From: Pholiota molesta
Taxonomy: Eukaryota > Basidiomycota > Agaricomycetes > Agaricales > Strophariaceae
Length of the DNA: 64,000 nucleotides
Reading direction: 5' to 3'
NCBI GenBank assembly: GCA_014925825.1
Contig: JACGCK010000005.1
Coordinates: forward strand, 620,001-684,000
Below the pieces are notes generated by a model that was not told the DNA's origin, did not search any database, and worked only from the letters and a program-made list of their open reading frames with translations. This document shows positions 22,455 through 35,482 of the stretch, in pieces. Positions within the stretch are counted from its first letter, which is position 1. Every line of letters begins with the position of its first letter. The translations under genes were made by a program, and so were the position numbers.

Positions 22455-25400
22455 TTAAGCCAGAATTTCCCCAGAAAGCTTGCTGACAGGTGGAGGGCCA
22501 AAGTTCTGCCATAGAATAGGGATAAGAAACCATGATTATTGGATTTAGAGAGATGCTTACTCTGGTTTTGATGCCACCAGCTGCTGGCAATCTGGATGAG
22601 TCCCCACTGAGCCACCTGTCAACTTCAGCTGCAGCTCCGCGACCCTCACTGTAGAAAGTATATTAGAACCGGTCGGAGCATATGATAAGAGATGCACTGA
22701 CTTGATTCCCCAAACGATCAATGATTGACCGCGACGGCAATCACCAGCAGCGAAGATGCCTTCGATGTTAGTCGAGTATTTCTGGAAGACCATACACTTA
22801 AGTACTTGATAGAAGTCAATGTAAAAATGTTGATTACCTTGGGTGGAGTCTGGATATTAGATCTAGCATCCTGTTTGATACCCAAAGCCCGGAGAACTTC
22901 ATTTTGAGGACCCAAGAAACCAAGAGCGAGGAACACCAATTGGGCAGGGAAGAACTTCTCAGAGCCTGGAACTTCTTCCATCTTCCAGCGTCCCCCACTG
23001 TCCTTCGTCCATTCAACACGGACTGTAGCGAGGATCAGTGGGCCATCACTCGACGCTAAAAGCAGAAGAGGACATACCAGTGTTTAATCCCTTTAGTTTG
23101 CCTTCGTCATCTAAAACAAAGTCTTTGGTGGAGATACAGTATTCCCTGGGGTCTGAGGGTAATTTACGTTAGCTTCTTCAAATGTCATGTCAAACAAAAC
23201 TGTTCACCGTTTCCAAAGTGCGCTGCTACTTCAGTGTGGCCATAGTCTGTACGGAAGATTCTAGGCCACTGGGGCCAGGGGTTATCGCGCCCTCTAGCGA
23301 CGGGAGGCCTTGGTAATAATTCGAAGTTTACGACCGACTTGGCCCCATGACGCATTGCAGTGCCGATACAATCATTTCCAGTATCTCCTCCTCCGATGAC
23401 AATAACATCCTTTCCTTTGGCATTGATGTAACCTCCGTCTTGGAGCTCCGAGTCCAAAAGAGACTTGGTATTCAGCTGAGGGCAATATTTAGTATCCAGT
23501 GATACATCAAACCTACTGACAACGCAGAACACAAACCTGGAGGAAATCCATAGCGAAGTGAATACCGTCTGTGCTTCGGTTAGGGATCTTCAGATCGCGA
23601 GGCCAAGTAGCTCCGGTGCAGATGACAACTGCATCGTTCTCAGCCTGCAACTGCTTGGCATCAACGTTGACGCCAACATGAGCGTTTGGAACGAAAGTCT
23701 TCACGCATAAACAAATAAGAATTAGAGTTACTATGGTGTTTGGAAGGAGACTAGACTTACAATGCCTTCGGCGGCCATAAGATCAACGCGGCGCTGCACG
23801 ATAGACTTGTCCAATTTCATGCTGCAGATAACAGGTCAGTGTGAAGACAGATGAAACAAATGTAAAATTTGACTAACTTTGGAATACCATACATGAGCAG
23901 ACCTCCCATGCGGTCATTGCGATCGTAAACGGTGACGAAATGTCCGGCTTTGTTGAGCTGATCAGCACAAGCCAACCCTGCAGGTCCGGATCCAATAACG
24001 GCGATACGCTTGCCAGTGCGGAAGCTGGGAGGGTTCGGAGCCATCCAACCCATCTCGAAGCCCTGGGATTGAAGAAATGATGAATCCTTGACAAAATAAA
24101 TTTCATAATAATTGCATACCTTGTCAATAATGGCGCATTCTATGCTCTTGATGCCCACAGGTTGCTCATTGATACCTAGAACACAAGCACCTTCACAAGG
24201 AGCGGGACAAACACGGCCAGTGAATTCAGGGAAATTATTGGTCATAAGAAGTCTGTTGAGAGCGTCTTGCCATTGGCCTTTGAATACGAGATCATTCCAT
24301 TTGGGAATGATGTTGGAGATGGGGCAACCTGTATCCGATTGACAGAAAGGCACACCACAGTCCATGCAACGAGCAGATTGATACTTGAGCTCGTTCTCCG
24401 TAAGGCGGGTTGAGATTTCATTCCAATCCTTGACACGCTTGCGTGGAGGTCGGTATGCCTCACCCAAGCGTTTGTATTCATAAACCCGCGCGTCTTGTCC
24501 AATTTATTGAGTCGTTGTTTGGTAGTCGAATCATCAACAAGGGAATCTTCGACATCGACAAGAGAAGGTTCGTGACGCGATCGACTAGTAGACGGACTAG
24601 AAGAATTAGCAAGAGCCTTGGGAAGAAGGATATCTTCAAGTCCTTCAGAAGCGAGGTCCACCTGACTAGCAGTACGCGAAGGGATAAGATCGATGACGCT
24701 TTGTCGCATTTTCTCTTCCTTTTCTCTCGCCGTTTGCTCCTCCAGCACCCGTTTATAGTCTAGAGGCATGACGCGAACGAACAATGGCAATAAGTGATGG
24801 AAGTCGTGGAGGACGCGATCAGCCACTTCTGAGCCGGTGTAATGGCGATGATCTTCGATGAGACTGCGCAGAGCTGCAATCTCACGAGGATCGTCAACCT
24901 TGCCCAGTTCAACCATCTCCATGTTGACTTTGGAAGCAAAGGTGTGGGCAGTATCCAAAACATATGCAATTCCTCCGCTCATCCCAGCAGCGAAATTACG
25001 GCCGGTGACACCGAGAACCACGACACGACCTCCTGTCATGTACTCGCATCCGTGGTCACCAGTCCCCTCGACGACTGCATTAGCGCCTGAGTTACGCACA
25101 GCGAAGCGCTCAGCGGCAATTCCACGAATGAATGCCTCGCCCGAAGTTGCACCGTACAGGCAGACGTTTCCGACAATGATATTTTCCTCCGCCTTGAAAG
25201 TGGAAGTTTTAGGAGGATAGACGATCAGGCGACCCCTGACAGACCCTTTCCGACGTAGTCGTTCGCATCTCCTTCGAGTTCGATGGTGATACCTGGAGCA
25301 AGGAAGGCACCACATGACTGGCCAGCTGAACCTTTCATTTGAATATGGATGGTATCCTTAGGGAGGCCCTCTTCACCATACAGCTTAGAAACCTTGTACG

Positions 25401-28400
25401 ACAGAGAAGTACCAAGTGCACGATCTGTGTTGGTAACGTCACATTCAATATGAACAGGTAAACCCTTCGTTAGCGCAGGCTCCGACTCGTCGATAAACTT
25501 GTTATCCAGACGAATGTAGAGCTTGTGGTCCTGTTGGCGCACGCGATACGTTGCGGCTCCTGGACGCATTTGCCACGCGGGCTTGAGGATCGCCGAGAGG
25601 TCAAGATGAGCTGTCTTTGCTGTGCGAAGTTTTTCATTGACTTTGAGGACATCAGCACGTCCAACCATCTCATTGATGGTCCGGAAGCCGAGCTTGGCCA
25701 TGTATCCACGAAGTTCTTCTGCCAGATAATAGAAGAAGTTGATAACTTGTTCTGGTTGACCTGCGAACTTGGCGCGAAGCTGAGGATCTTGAGTAGCAAT
25801 ACCAACGGGGCAAGTATTGACTTGAAATATGCGTATTCAGTAAACATATTGGATTAAAAAGGAGAGTAGACTTACGATGACACTTGCGCATCATAATGCA
25901 ACCCATGGCAATCAAAGGAGTGGTAGCAAAGCCCCATTCTTCAGCACCAAGTAGGCAGGCAATAGCGATATCTCGACCAGTCCTAACTTGACCATCGGTT
26001 TGAACTGTGACGCGGCCACGAAGGTCGTTTAAGACAAGTGTTTGATGTGTTTCAGCAAGACCAAGCTCCCAAGGCAGGCCGGCATACTTGATACCAGTCC
26101 AGCGAGATGCACCAGTCCCTCCATCGTGTCCCGAAATGAGGATATGGTCAGCTTTGGCTTTTGCGACACCACTAGCAACAATGCCAACTCCAACTTCAGA
26201 CACAAGCTTCACCGAAACACGCGCCCTGGGATTCGAACACTTCAGGTCATATATGAGCTGCTTGAGGTCCTCGATCGAGTAGATATCGTGATGAGGAGGG
26301 GGGGAAATAAGACCAACACCAGCAGTCGAGTGACGAGTTCTAGCAATTGATCCAGACACCTTGTGGCCAGGAAGTTCACCGCCCTCTCCGGGCTTGGCGC
26401 CTTGAGCCATCTTAATTTGCAGTTCGTCCGCGTCAGCGAGGTAGTTCGAGGTTACACCGAATCTACCAGAAGCAACTTGCTTAATAGCTGATCTCATGGT
26501 ATCACCGTTGGGAAGAACCTGAGATCGCTCGGCATCCTCTCCACCTTCACCTGTGTTGGATTTTCCTCCAAGGCGATTCATCGCAACAGCGAGGGTTGAA
26601 TGTGCTTCCATAGAAATGGATCCGTAAGACATAGCGCCAGTGACGAAGCGGCGCACAATCTCGTTCCAGGGCTCGACCTGCTCTATAGGAATAGGTGTGC
26701 AGTTCTCGTAACGGAAATCAAGGAGACCCCGCAGATGGATGCTCTGGGTTTGTTCATTCGCATTGCGAGAATAGGCATCGTATGCAACTTGATTTTTCTC
26801 CCTTACTGCGTCTTGGAGATTGGCAATTCCAGAGGGATCATTAATATGCGCCTCCCCACCATCGCGCCAATGGTATTCACCAGATTCCGGCATTCCAGGA
26901 GGAAGGATAGTTTCGCGGCTAGGCCAGCCTCGTTCGTGAAGCTCGAAGGCATCCATGGCCAGGAGGTCGAAGGTAGCACCCTGCACACGACTAGCGGTAC
27001 CGATGAAGCATGGCTCGACGACTTCACTGTGAAGGCCCAGAATTTCGAAAATCTGGGCTCCCTTGTAGGATTGCAACGTAGATATACCCATCTTGGACAT
27101 GACTTTCAAGATGCCATTATCAACAGAATGGCGGTAGTTATCCATGAGTTCCGCTACAGTCTTGTCCGATTTGACACTATCAAAAAAGAATAAGTATGAC
27201 TATAGTGTCTCTGGACAGGATGCACTTACAGCCCCTCACGAGCAACTTTGTGAATAGTCTCCATGAACAACCAAGGGCAGACAGCATCGGCACCGTAGCC
27301 GACGAGAACACATAAGTGATGGACTTCGCGAGCTTCACCAGTCTCCACCAAGAGAGCGACTTTTGCACGCTTCTTCTGGCTGGTGAGATGATGATGCACT
27401 CCACCGCATGCGATAAGGGCCGAAAGAGGAACACGACTGGATCCCGTATTACGGTCACTGAGAATAATGGCCTTGATTCCGTCATCGATGGCCTGTGAAG
27501 CCTCGCTGCAAACTCGCTCCAATGCACGTTTATACCCGGAAGACCTTCAGATTTTGCGAAAGTGATGTCAATGGTCCGCGAGGGCCAGGTCGAATATGCC
27601 GACTTCAAGTTCTTCATAGCGTTCATCTCTTCGATCGAGATAAGCGGGGATGGAAGAAGGATTCGATGGCATTGCTCTGCTTTCATTTCCAACAGATTGC
27701 CCTCAGGCCCAACGTAGGCCGCCAAAGACATGACAATGCTTTCTCGGATGGGATCGATGGGTGGATTGGTGACTTGCGCAAAAAGTTGGCGGAAATAATC
27801 GTAAATCATGCGAGGTTGCGTGGCCATTGCAGCCAGCGGGGCATCATTGCCCATAGAACCGAGAGCTTCTTTGCCGTCCAAGACCATAGGAAGCATAAGT
27901 AAATTGAGCTGCTCAACGGTAAAGCCAAAAGCGAGGAGCTTTGGATCGGTGCTCAGCGTGGTATCGTCGAGAGATGGTTCGAGAGAGATGTTGCTTCGCT
28001 TGACGCGCTTGATAATATTGGGAACTTCGATGACATGAGCTTCGACCCAGGATGCGAAGTTTTGCTTAGAAGCGGTGTTGCGTTTAAGTTCCTTGTCGTC
28101 AACGATTTTACCTTCAAAAGTGTCGACGAGAAGCATGCGACCAGGCTTCAAGCGACCTTTTTGAACAACCTTCTCTGGAGCAATGTATAGAGCTCCAACC
28201 TCGGAGGCACAACGATGATATCCTCGTTCGTCACAATATAACGGCAAGGGCGGAGACCATTACGATCTAAATTGGCACCACAGAAACGACCATCGCTGAA
28301 GGCGAATAGGGCGGGTCCGTCCCAAGGCTCCTGAACGCAGGCAGCCCAGTTGTAAAAGGCACGCTTCTGAGGGTCCATGTTCTCGTTTCCTTGCCATGCC

Positions 28401-29632
28401 TCTGGTATCATCATCATAATGGCTTCTGGGAGTGTAACGGCTCCGTTGACAACCAATAGCTCGAGGACATTGTCGAAAGCGGCCGAGTCAGATCCTCCAT
28501 GTTCAATGATAGGGTAGAGGAGGTCGAGTTGGTCACCGAAGTGTTGTGATGATAAGACACCTTCTCGTGCGCGCATCCAATTCTTATTGCCTCGAACGGT
28601 GTTTATCTCACCTGGTGTGCACGGAATTTAAGCTCAATTTGTATCACAAAAGAAGGGAAATCTCTTTACCATTGTGCGCTGCCCATCTTAAAGGTTGAGC
28701 ACGGTCCCAACTTGGAAAAGTATTCGTAGAGAATCGTGAGTGCACCAACGTGAAGTGGGATTTGTACAGGACGTGGTTGAGATCGTGGTAATAGTTATAA
28801 ACTTGCGAAGGTGACAGTTGACCTTTGTATACTATGTTCTTTGACGAGAGGGAGCAAACATAGAAACCTTTCGCGAGCGTACTTTTTGGGTGAGGAATTA
28901 TGAGCCTAGGGCTGAAATAAAATATGAAAGTAGATACTAACATGCTATGTGTTGCGTGCTTGCGAAGGACATAAAGTTGTCGCTCAAAATTCTTTGCATC
29001 GAATATGCCAGCCTGGCTTCTGTTGCCGTCACCGTAATGCGAACGCAGGACGACAAAAGGTTGTAAGATCGTAGGTTCCTTGCTGCTGGCCGCGGGACCG
29101 AGAATGGTGGGATCGGTGGGAACTTCTCTCCATCCGAGCACACGCAAACCCAGCTCCTTGGCAATGTTCGTGAAGATGCTTTGATAGCTCTGCAGTTGCA
29201 CTGGGTCGTTGGCTTTGAAGAAAACATTACCGACGGCGTATTCACCAGGGTCTGGGAGGACACATCCTAAATCTCTTTCGGCCTCTCGTTTAAAGAAACC
29301 ATGAGGAATGGCAGTCATAACTCCTGCCCCATCTCCGTCTCTGCTATCAGCCCCAGTGGCACCACGATGAGTCATGGCGCAAAGCAGTTGACGAGCATCG
29401 GATACGATTTTATGGCTGGGTTCACCTTTGATATGGCAGATAAACCTACACCACAGGAGTCCTTCTCATTCTCGTTGGAGTACAAGCCTTGATTGGCGGG
29501 TAAGGAAGAAGCAAAAGACGTATCGTCTCGCTTCACGGCATGAAAGCCATTCATATTTTCGACGGTCGCAACATCAGACACAAGAGGGAGCGACTCTGGG
29601 GACTGGGAGTAGGAGGTACCAGTGCTGACCAT
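22455..29632 (-). CDS. GLT1: Glutamate synthase (NADH), full-length fused enzyme
   Basis: Makes two glutamates from glutamine plus 2-oxoglutarate using NADH; a central enzyme of ammonia assimilation. It starts at 29632 with a short propeptide, then the mature Cys of the class II amidotransferase domain (KDSCGVG) and [18 protein letters not shown]. The FMN synthase domain has [15 protein letters not shown] and [13 protein letters not shown]. The 3Fe-4S cluster is [15 protein letters not shown], split by an intron near 25840. The glucose-inhibited-division-like beta helix follows, with [19 protein letters not shown]. The NADH subunit has CMDCGVPFC and [12 protein letters not shown] motif [13 protein letters not shown] motif GGGDTGND and [17 protein letters not shown], ending SKLSGEILA. 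The frame slips by one missing base near 29443, 28208, 27537, 25234 and 24486; homology continues directly across each site. A loss of function in such a gene is unlikely, so these are probably assembly deletions. Confidence 0.95.
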
Positions 29633-30264
29633 TGACTACGGTAAGGTAGAGGCAAAGGTGAGTTTTGTTGGAAAAGGACTGGAGAGGATGCGTTGGTGTG
29701 AGGTGTCAAGACGAAAGAGAACAGAGGCGGAGCTGGTGGATATGTAAAATCTGCATTTCTCGATCTAGATCCATATCCATATCCGGCCCTGCCTCCGCAC
29801 TTAGGCCGACAGTGCCGATGACATGTTTGTTAATCGCGCTGTCTCATTGGCCCGCCGTCGTCCCGTGCCACATGATTACGGCACTGTCCCTTTTTCCCCG
29901 CATTCCGAGTTGATAACTTTCCGATAAGCGCGTATGCAATCTATGCATTACCTGGCTCCTGAGACGCATCTCTGTACATTGCAAGTTGCTCGTCAAATCT
30001 ATTTACTATCACTTGCATATCATAGCTACGTCTTTTAAAAAATCTGCTCAACTAATCTTTACCACGTCCTTGGTAGTGGATTTTAGATTTCTTATCATCA
30101 CACACACGTCCAAGAGCATCCAGAAAAACTTCCATTGCATATGAATGGAAGGCACCACGTGTTACATCAGAAAATCTGCAGTGATGTTATTGGGCTTGTA
30201 AGCTTTGAGGTTGTCCTGGAGTACTCACCATACAGCGCGTACGGACGTGCGAATGACATCCGCC
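29633..30264. other. GLT1 upstream region / LST8 3' spacer
   Basis: Between the end of LST8 and the start of GLT1, both on the minus strand. No gene is seen. The part nearest GLT1 includes two GATA-type sites (annotated separately). Pyrimidine-rich stretches occur on the gene strand. Confidence 0.5.
29911..29927. promoter_or_regulatory. Pair of GATA-factor-like sites upstream of GLT1
   Basis: TGATAA at 29911-29916 and CGATAA at 29922-29927 lie 280-295 bases upstream of the GLT1 start. Fungal nitrogen regulators of the AreA/Nit2/Gln3 type bind GATA cores, often in pairs, and glutamate synthase is nitrogen-regulated in several fungi. Two such short motifs could arise by chance, so the role is inference. 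Confidence 0.3.
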
Positions 30265-31790
30265 TCAGCTAGCACCATCGTGAAGAGCACAACATACAGC
30301 AGCTATGGTCAGACAATTCCAAATGAGGTTACATGGCATGTATTTCGCACAATCATAGAACGTACCTTTGTGATGACCATTATATTGTCGCACCGTTTCT
30401 CCCGAAGCCATTTCCCAGAGGCGCGCAGTGTGATCCGATGAGGCTGAAAAGTATACATTAGCTACTATTTTTCGGAAGCAACCCGTTCAATTTTACCTGT
30501 TACAAGATAGGCTGAATCGGCGCTGAATGCACAATCCCAAACCCAGCGTTGGTGCCCAATGAGGACCTTCTCTTGTTTGAAATCGTAGTTTGGGCTGATA
30601 GACCAGATCTTGACAGTGGTATCAGCGGAACATGTCGCAAGATATCTAATCTTGTCATTTTAGTCTCAGCGGCGTAAAAGATAACAGCGGACTTTACCGT
30701 GCATCTGGACTCAGCAATAAACGAGTGAGATATTTATTGTGTGCTGTAAATCGCGTCACCGCCTGGAATCGGGGAAGGCTGCTGAGCTCTTCGTTCACCT
30801 TCCAAACATAACACTGGCCCTAAATAGAATATTTAACCTCAGAAGGACTGCGAGTGTACATGATGATACGACCTTGTTGTTGCCAGCTACAAGGCACGAC
30901 CCATCTGAGGCAAGTGATATCGACCTTATTGGAACATCGCCTGCTGGGGTCTTGGAGGTGTACGAAGTTAGCAATCAGAAGATACTGGCCCTAGCAATAC
31001 TCACCAACTCATGTGAACAAATATTGTCTGTCAAATCCCACTGCTTTATACTTCCTGCTTGATCACAAGATATCAGCTCCCCTTGATTTGGGTGGATACA
31101 GATATCGTTAACTAAATCGGCATGAGTAGACAATCATGGAATGCAAGGGAAAATGTAAAGAACCTGGTGCCCCATTCTCGTACACTCTAGCGGGAGAAGT
31201 TGGATGTCTACCCGAGGCTCATTGTAAGTATCTATCGAATCGCAGAGGCAGATTGCCAGAAACGTACCGAAGATCCCAGATCTTAATTGTGCCATCTTCA
31301 CCAGCCGAAACGATCCATTTTCCTTCGTTATTGAACGCTATTGAAGTGATGTTATTGCCATGACCATCAAATGTCATAACCTGGCAATAGCGTGAGTCAG
31401 TAATAGCACATTTTCGGAGAATGGCACTCACTGGATCAGAAGAGCCACTTGGGATGTCGTATATAAAGAGTTTCTTGTGGATAGCAGCAGCTAAATATCG
31501 TTTGCTAACACATGTATAAGCGGGCATGGCAGAAGAAACATCGAGGGAACTCACTCAGGTGAGATGGCAAGACGATTTACTTGCTGCGAACGGAGCAACT
31601 TCAGAGAGGCCAACAAGGCAAAAAATAAGAAACCTACGCCTGGCTCTCCAGTTCGAGAAATCGTTCGCGAGCAAATGCCACTCCATGCCTCCCAAAATCT
31701 AATTTCATGGTCGTAGGAACCGGTCACCAAGATGACAGACATATCGTGACGCGCCGGTTGATTCTTAGAAGAGGGCGTAGTAGACGGCAT
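30265..31790 (-). CDS. LST8: Lst8, WD40 subunit of TOR complexes 1 and 2
   Basis: Binds the TOR kinase domain and stabilises both TOR complexes, which control growth in response to nutrients. The protein opens with a short tail and then [20 protein letters not shown], typical of Lst8. WD repeats follow as [89 protein letters not shown] and [12 protein letters not shown]. The C-terminus [12 protein letters not shown] follows GHHK. About ten short introns were placed with GT-AG ends. The frame is intact as far as checked, and the length of a little over 300 residues fits the family. It lies directly upstream of GLT1 on the same strand. Confidence 0.93.
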
Positions 31791-33174
31791 GGCTTCCTAT
31801 GATTTGAATATCCTAGAGCAGAGGTATATATGGGGTGATGCAGCCCAAGATGTGCTACCGTCAAGCCGCAGAACTGGGCGCTAAATTATGCCAAAGAACA
31901 ACAAGTTGGAAAAAGACGAAAAACGGGTGACACGGGCAAAATAACCTGTTACAAGGATGTCGATAAGCGAAACCCAGTTGTATGTCCTTGGTTCAAGTTG
32001 GACGAAGTTGAAGCTCTGCCCGGGTGTCCGCGGTGATGCTAATGAAAAGGTCATGTGACTATATCCATTTTTGGCTGCAGCTCACGTGAAACGGTCAGCG
32101 GCAACTTCCGATCTCTCTCTCTGGCCGCTAGTATATATGACATCAAGAATCAAGATAAGATTATAGCAGACGATCAACCCATCAAATTCAAAGTTAGCCA
32201 TCCCGATCAAATCACTTGTGTCCTGAAAATCATCCACCTCTCGAGCTTTCAATCATCCTTTGTCACGATCGAAAATATCCATGGACGAGAAAGATACACG
32301 CTGTAATGAAAGGCCAGCCACAGATGGGACACATACTGTCGCGGCAATTGATTTGGCAGAAGCACATACACGCCCCTTGGGCCGCCGGCCAGGCGTTTAC
32401 TCCGCCGATCACAACCTATCCAATATCTCTGTGCGTGGTATGTCAGATATAACCCTTGCTTGCAGGATTTTCGATCGGGAAAGACTCCATATGATCTTTG
32501 GCCTACATGTCCGAGGATCACACTAAGTCTCATCGGGATCCGTTCTGCGTTTCCGAAGAAATTTAAATTCAAACACATTAACAATTCATGTTGATTCTTG
32601 ACACAAGTAGCGTGGCTACCATGCATTATCACCCAACGACGCATGCTTGTGAATTCTTTCCCTAGCCTGGACTTCCTGAACACCTGGTTTACGTCGAAGC
32701 TGCGTCGAAGTATTTCTTAATCGCGCCTTGCATTCTATGTGACAATCTACTGGTTGAAATTGATCCATTAATTTCCTCTTCCTCAACACCGATCTCTCGT
32801 TCCCGCGAGGATAGATGCGTAGTGAGTTCATCTCCTTAGGGTTCAGAAACCCTTGCTGGGAAATATTCTCATGTAATCTTGTAGATGTGAAACCAATTTA
32901 CCCTGTAGATTGCTGATCTCCCATGACCGGCCAGTACTTCGAACATGAAGGGCATCTTTTCAGCAATTTGACGTTGTCATCTCCTACTTCTGTGATGTGT
33001 CCCTATTATGTGCCCCTACCACGGATTTTATCTGAGCCTTCACTCCGGTGACAGGACAACGGGATAAACCACTGCGAATATGTTTCTACAGTGTATAAGT
33101 AGCCACAGGGTTTATGACTTCAGTTCTCCAGTTTCTCCAACTCAAGAACATTCGCTCTTGCTACTATTTCGGCT
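31791..33174. other. Intergenic, no confident gene
   Basis: About 1.4 kb. Overlapping open frames occur near 32250-32680 on both strands (up to 144 codons on minus, 82 from the ATG at 32281 on plus), but neither shows a domain, splice support or biased codon use. The region includes the LST8 promoter and that of the small gene at 33175. Confidence 0.45.
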
Positions 33175-33505
33175 ATGAACGCATTCCCAGTAAGAGAACT
33201 CTTTTATCCTACTATCCCTACCTTACATCCTGTCTAGGCCGGTACACGCGTCTTCTTCTGGACTTCTCTCGGAGAAGTTACATACGCTGTTGTTCAAGCA
33301 TCCAACCGTCTTGCAGATGTATGATGTTTGCTCATTTTTTGGCTCTCTGTTTTTTTTGATTTTTTTTTTGAATTTTTTTCAGGGCAGTCAAGTTTTGGTT
33401 CTCAAACTCGAAGGATCGGGCGTAATTGCAACGCTTCCGTGGGTATTTTCAGAGCTTCTTTCGAGTGAACGATCTAATTTCCCGTTCACAGAGCCGCTGG
33501 AGTGA
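33175..33505 (+). CDS. Small conserved-looking protein of 72 residues, three exons, function unknown
   Basis: I do not know a function. Exons 33175-33189, 33238-33318 and 33383-33505 join through two clean GT-AG introns (GTAAGA to TGTCTAG, and GTATGA to TTTTTCAG). The result begins MNAFP, continues AGTRVFFWTSLGEV and SNRLADGSQVLVLKLEG, and ends ERSNFPFTEPLE. All three exons are in phase 0, and alternating hydrophobic residues suggest a small beta-rich fold. There is no signal peptide or membrane span. I recall similar short unnamed proteins in mushroom genomes, but this cannot be confirmed here. The first exon has only five codons, so standard gene finders could easily miss the start. Confidence 0.6.
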
Positions 33506-34270
33506 CGAAGGTGTCTTGACAGGATATCGATGGATGGGCAAGGTGTAAAAGGTTCCGCGCACAAGAATTTTTTGGTTTCTTTGGACTTCAGTTTGGACAT
33601 TGAATGACATAGTACATATGATTTACCACATTCCTTTCGTCAAGAAACTCTATTTATTTTACAACTTCTATCTAAACTTAATGCTGATACTAGAATTAGT
33701 ACAATCTCACATAAAAATAGAAAAAGCGCCGATATCGACCATCCTATAGATAATTGAGAATGCTCAAGCATTCACGATGCCATCTGTGCCCCATAAATCT
33801 CAGGTTTGTCGAGAATCTCGGAAGGAATAACAATCTGAATAGCAATGAGGAAGGAACACGACAAAAATTATTCATAACGTCGCTGAAATGACACCACAGG
33901 GTCAGTTTCGGACATAGACTTGAATCTTCGAGGTCAAAGTCAGTCGAAATCCGAAGGATTTAGGCGTTGATCTTAGATAACACTCCACGCAGACAAAATA
34001 CATAAGAACCCACATCGGCCACGATGTAGGGTCCCTAGCTATTCCCAAGAAATGATAGATCGTAAACGATGGCCATCTTCGGCTTTGTTCATGACCATGG
34101 AAAATGGAAAATGGCGAGGATGCAGGTTATGTGACGTAGTTCATCACGATTGTTGTAATAAGGATGGTATTATACGTCTATTCTTAAGAGTCATTTGTAC
34201 ACACGATTTCTCTTAGGAAATGACGCGATAAGATCTGGGCAAACTCTTCGAAGACATCACAGACCACCGT
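33506..34270. other. Intergenic between convergent genes, no gene seen
   Basis: AT-rich spacer between the stop of the small plus-strand gene and the stop of the minus-strand ALKBH7-like gene. It holds two 3' ends. No coding frame with support was found. Confidence 0.5.
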
Positions 34271-35177
34271 CTAGTGTTGATCCTATTCAAATAATGTAAG
34301 GTGACTTTCAGTAAAAAGAATATCAGGCGACAGATTTCAATCTCATGACGTACTCTAATCATGATACTCAAGCGCTGTCCTGCGCTAGTAACCATATTCT
34401 TGGAAGCCGACTTGTCGATGCTATGTAAATAATTGTATCTGAGATGATCCCTGTAAGAATGTCAAGCAGATGGAAATCGACCTTTGAATATGTACTGACT
34501 GTTGGAGGTACACGCTGCCGGAAGGAAGCTTCACCGAAAACTCGTTTGCATCACCAATGCCTTCTTTTTCGCTCATTCGGAGAACGCGCTCATCACCAAG
34601 ACTGACTCCGAGTATCCACGATCCACTGGCTTCGAGATTATCGACATGCGGAAGAATTTCACCGTATGACGCTAAATGCAACAAGTGTGTTTGGACCTCG
34701 TCAGGCGGATCTGGACACAGAGCATATAATCGGTTCAAAGCAGGAGCGAGGGTGGGGTACTCGTCTATTGGCCATGAAGATAGATGTATTTCTCTGTAAT
34801 CATGAATAACACCATCAAAATGCCCCTAAAATTATTTTCCCGTTAGAGGAGAAAAGAGGATAGAAGGTAGAGATATAGCCTGCCTTCTGGAAATCATACA
34901 TATGATCGGGAGCGAACAAATCATTCAGGCTGGATGAGCTTTGGTTAGTTTTAGATTTCATAAATTCCTTCCTTCGTCGGCGGAACTGGCGCGTCTCTGT
35001 GCTGTCTAACTTGTGAAGAGAAGCGACTAGTAATATTCGTTGCTCCTCAGTGGAAAAATAAGAAGGCCAGAAGCGAAATCCCAAAGGGTAGGTGGGGGTG
35101 GAATATGATCGTGCATGTTTCCAGTGTGCTTTGGATTGGAATCGGTTTAGTGCGCGGAGAAATGCCATCGAGATCAT
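34271..35177 (-). CDS. ALKBH7-like 2OG-Fe(II) dioxygenase
   Basis: AlkB-fold protein closest to ALKBH7, which in animals is a mitochondrial protein involved in programmed necrosis and fat metabolism. The N-terminal part reads FWPSYFSTEEQRILLVASLHK. The iron motif is HVDN in YGEILPHVDNLEASGSW, followed by SLGDERVLRM. The distal His is in LRYNYLHSI, and the C-terminal Arg pair is in GQRLSIMIR, close to the end (RDQH). Exons are joined by a GC-AG intron at 34826-34883, a GT-AG intron near 34438-34493, and one near 34290-34344. The start at 35177 (MISMAFLRALNR) is basic and could serve as a mitochondrial signal; an upstream exon cannot be excluded. The substrate is unknown. Confidence 0.82.
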
Positions 35178-35482
35178 CAGCTCCTCGTTCAGAACAGGGG
35201 GTATCGTTTCAATGACCTGCGTACATGGAGGTCGAGCACTTGGTGTAGCTGAGTCCGTGGCGCTGTGGTGGTGTACGTGCCGTGCCGGCACGTTTATTTC
35301 GGCATCCAGGGGTTTCCTACTCGGTCCGACTTCGTTGTGCCGCGACTCCAGCGCGCAAGCTCAAGCTCGAGGACGTTGTCTTTCCAGCTATTCCGTTGGC
35401 CCAGATATCTCTTCCGCACTGCTATGGATATAAGCCTCAACACCAATACTATACCAATCTATAGGCACATTCTAGATCTGTG
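35178..35482. other. Divergent promoter region
   Basis: About 305 bases between the ALKBH7-like start (minus) and the carrier start (plus). The minus-strand frame stays open through part of it without an ATG. No other gene is seen. Confidence 0.4.

Noticed and set aside
32249..32683. 144-codon minus frame and overlapping plus frame
   Set aside because: They overlap each other antisense, and neither has a domain or splice support.
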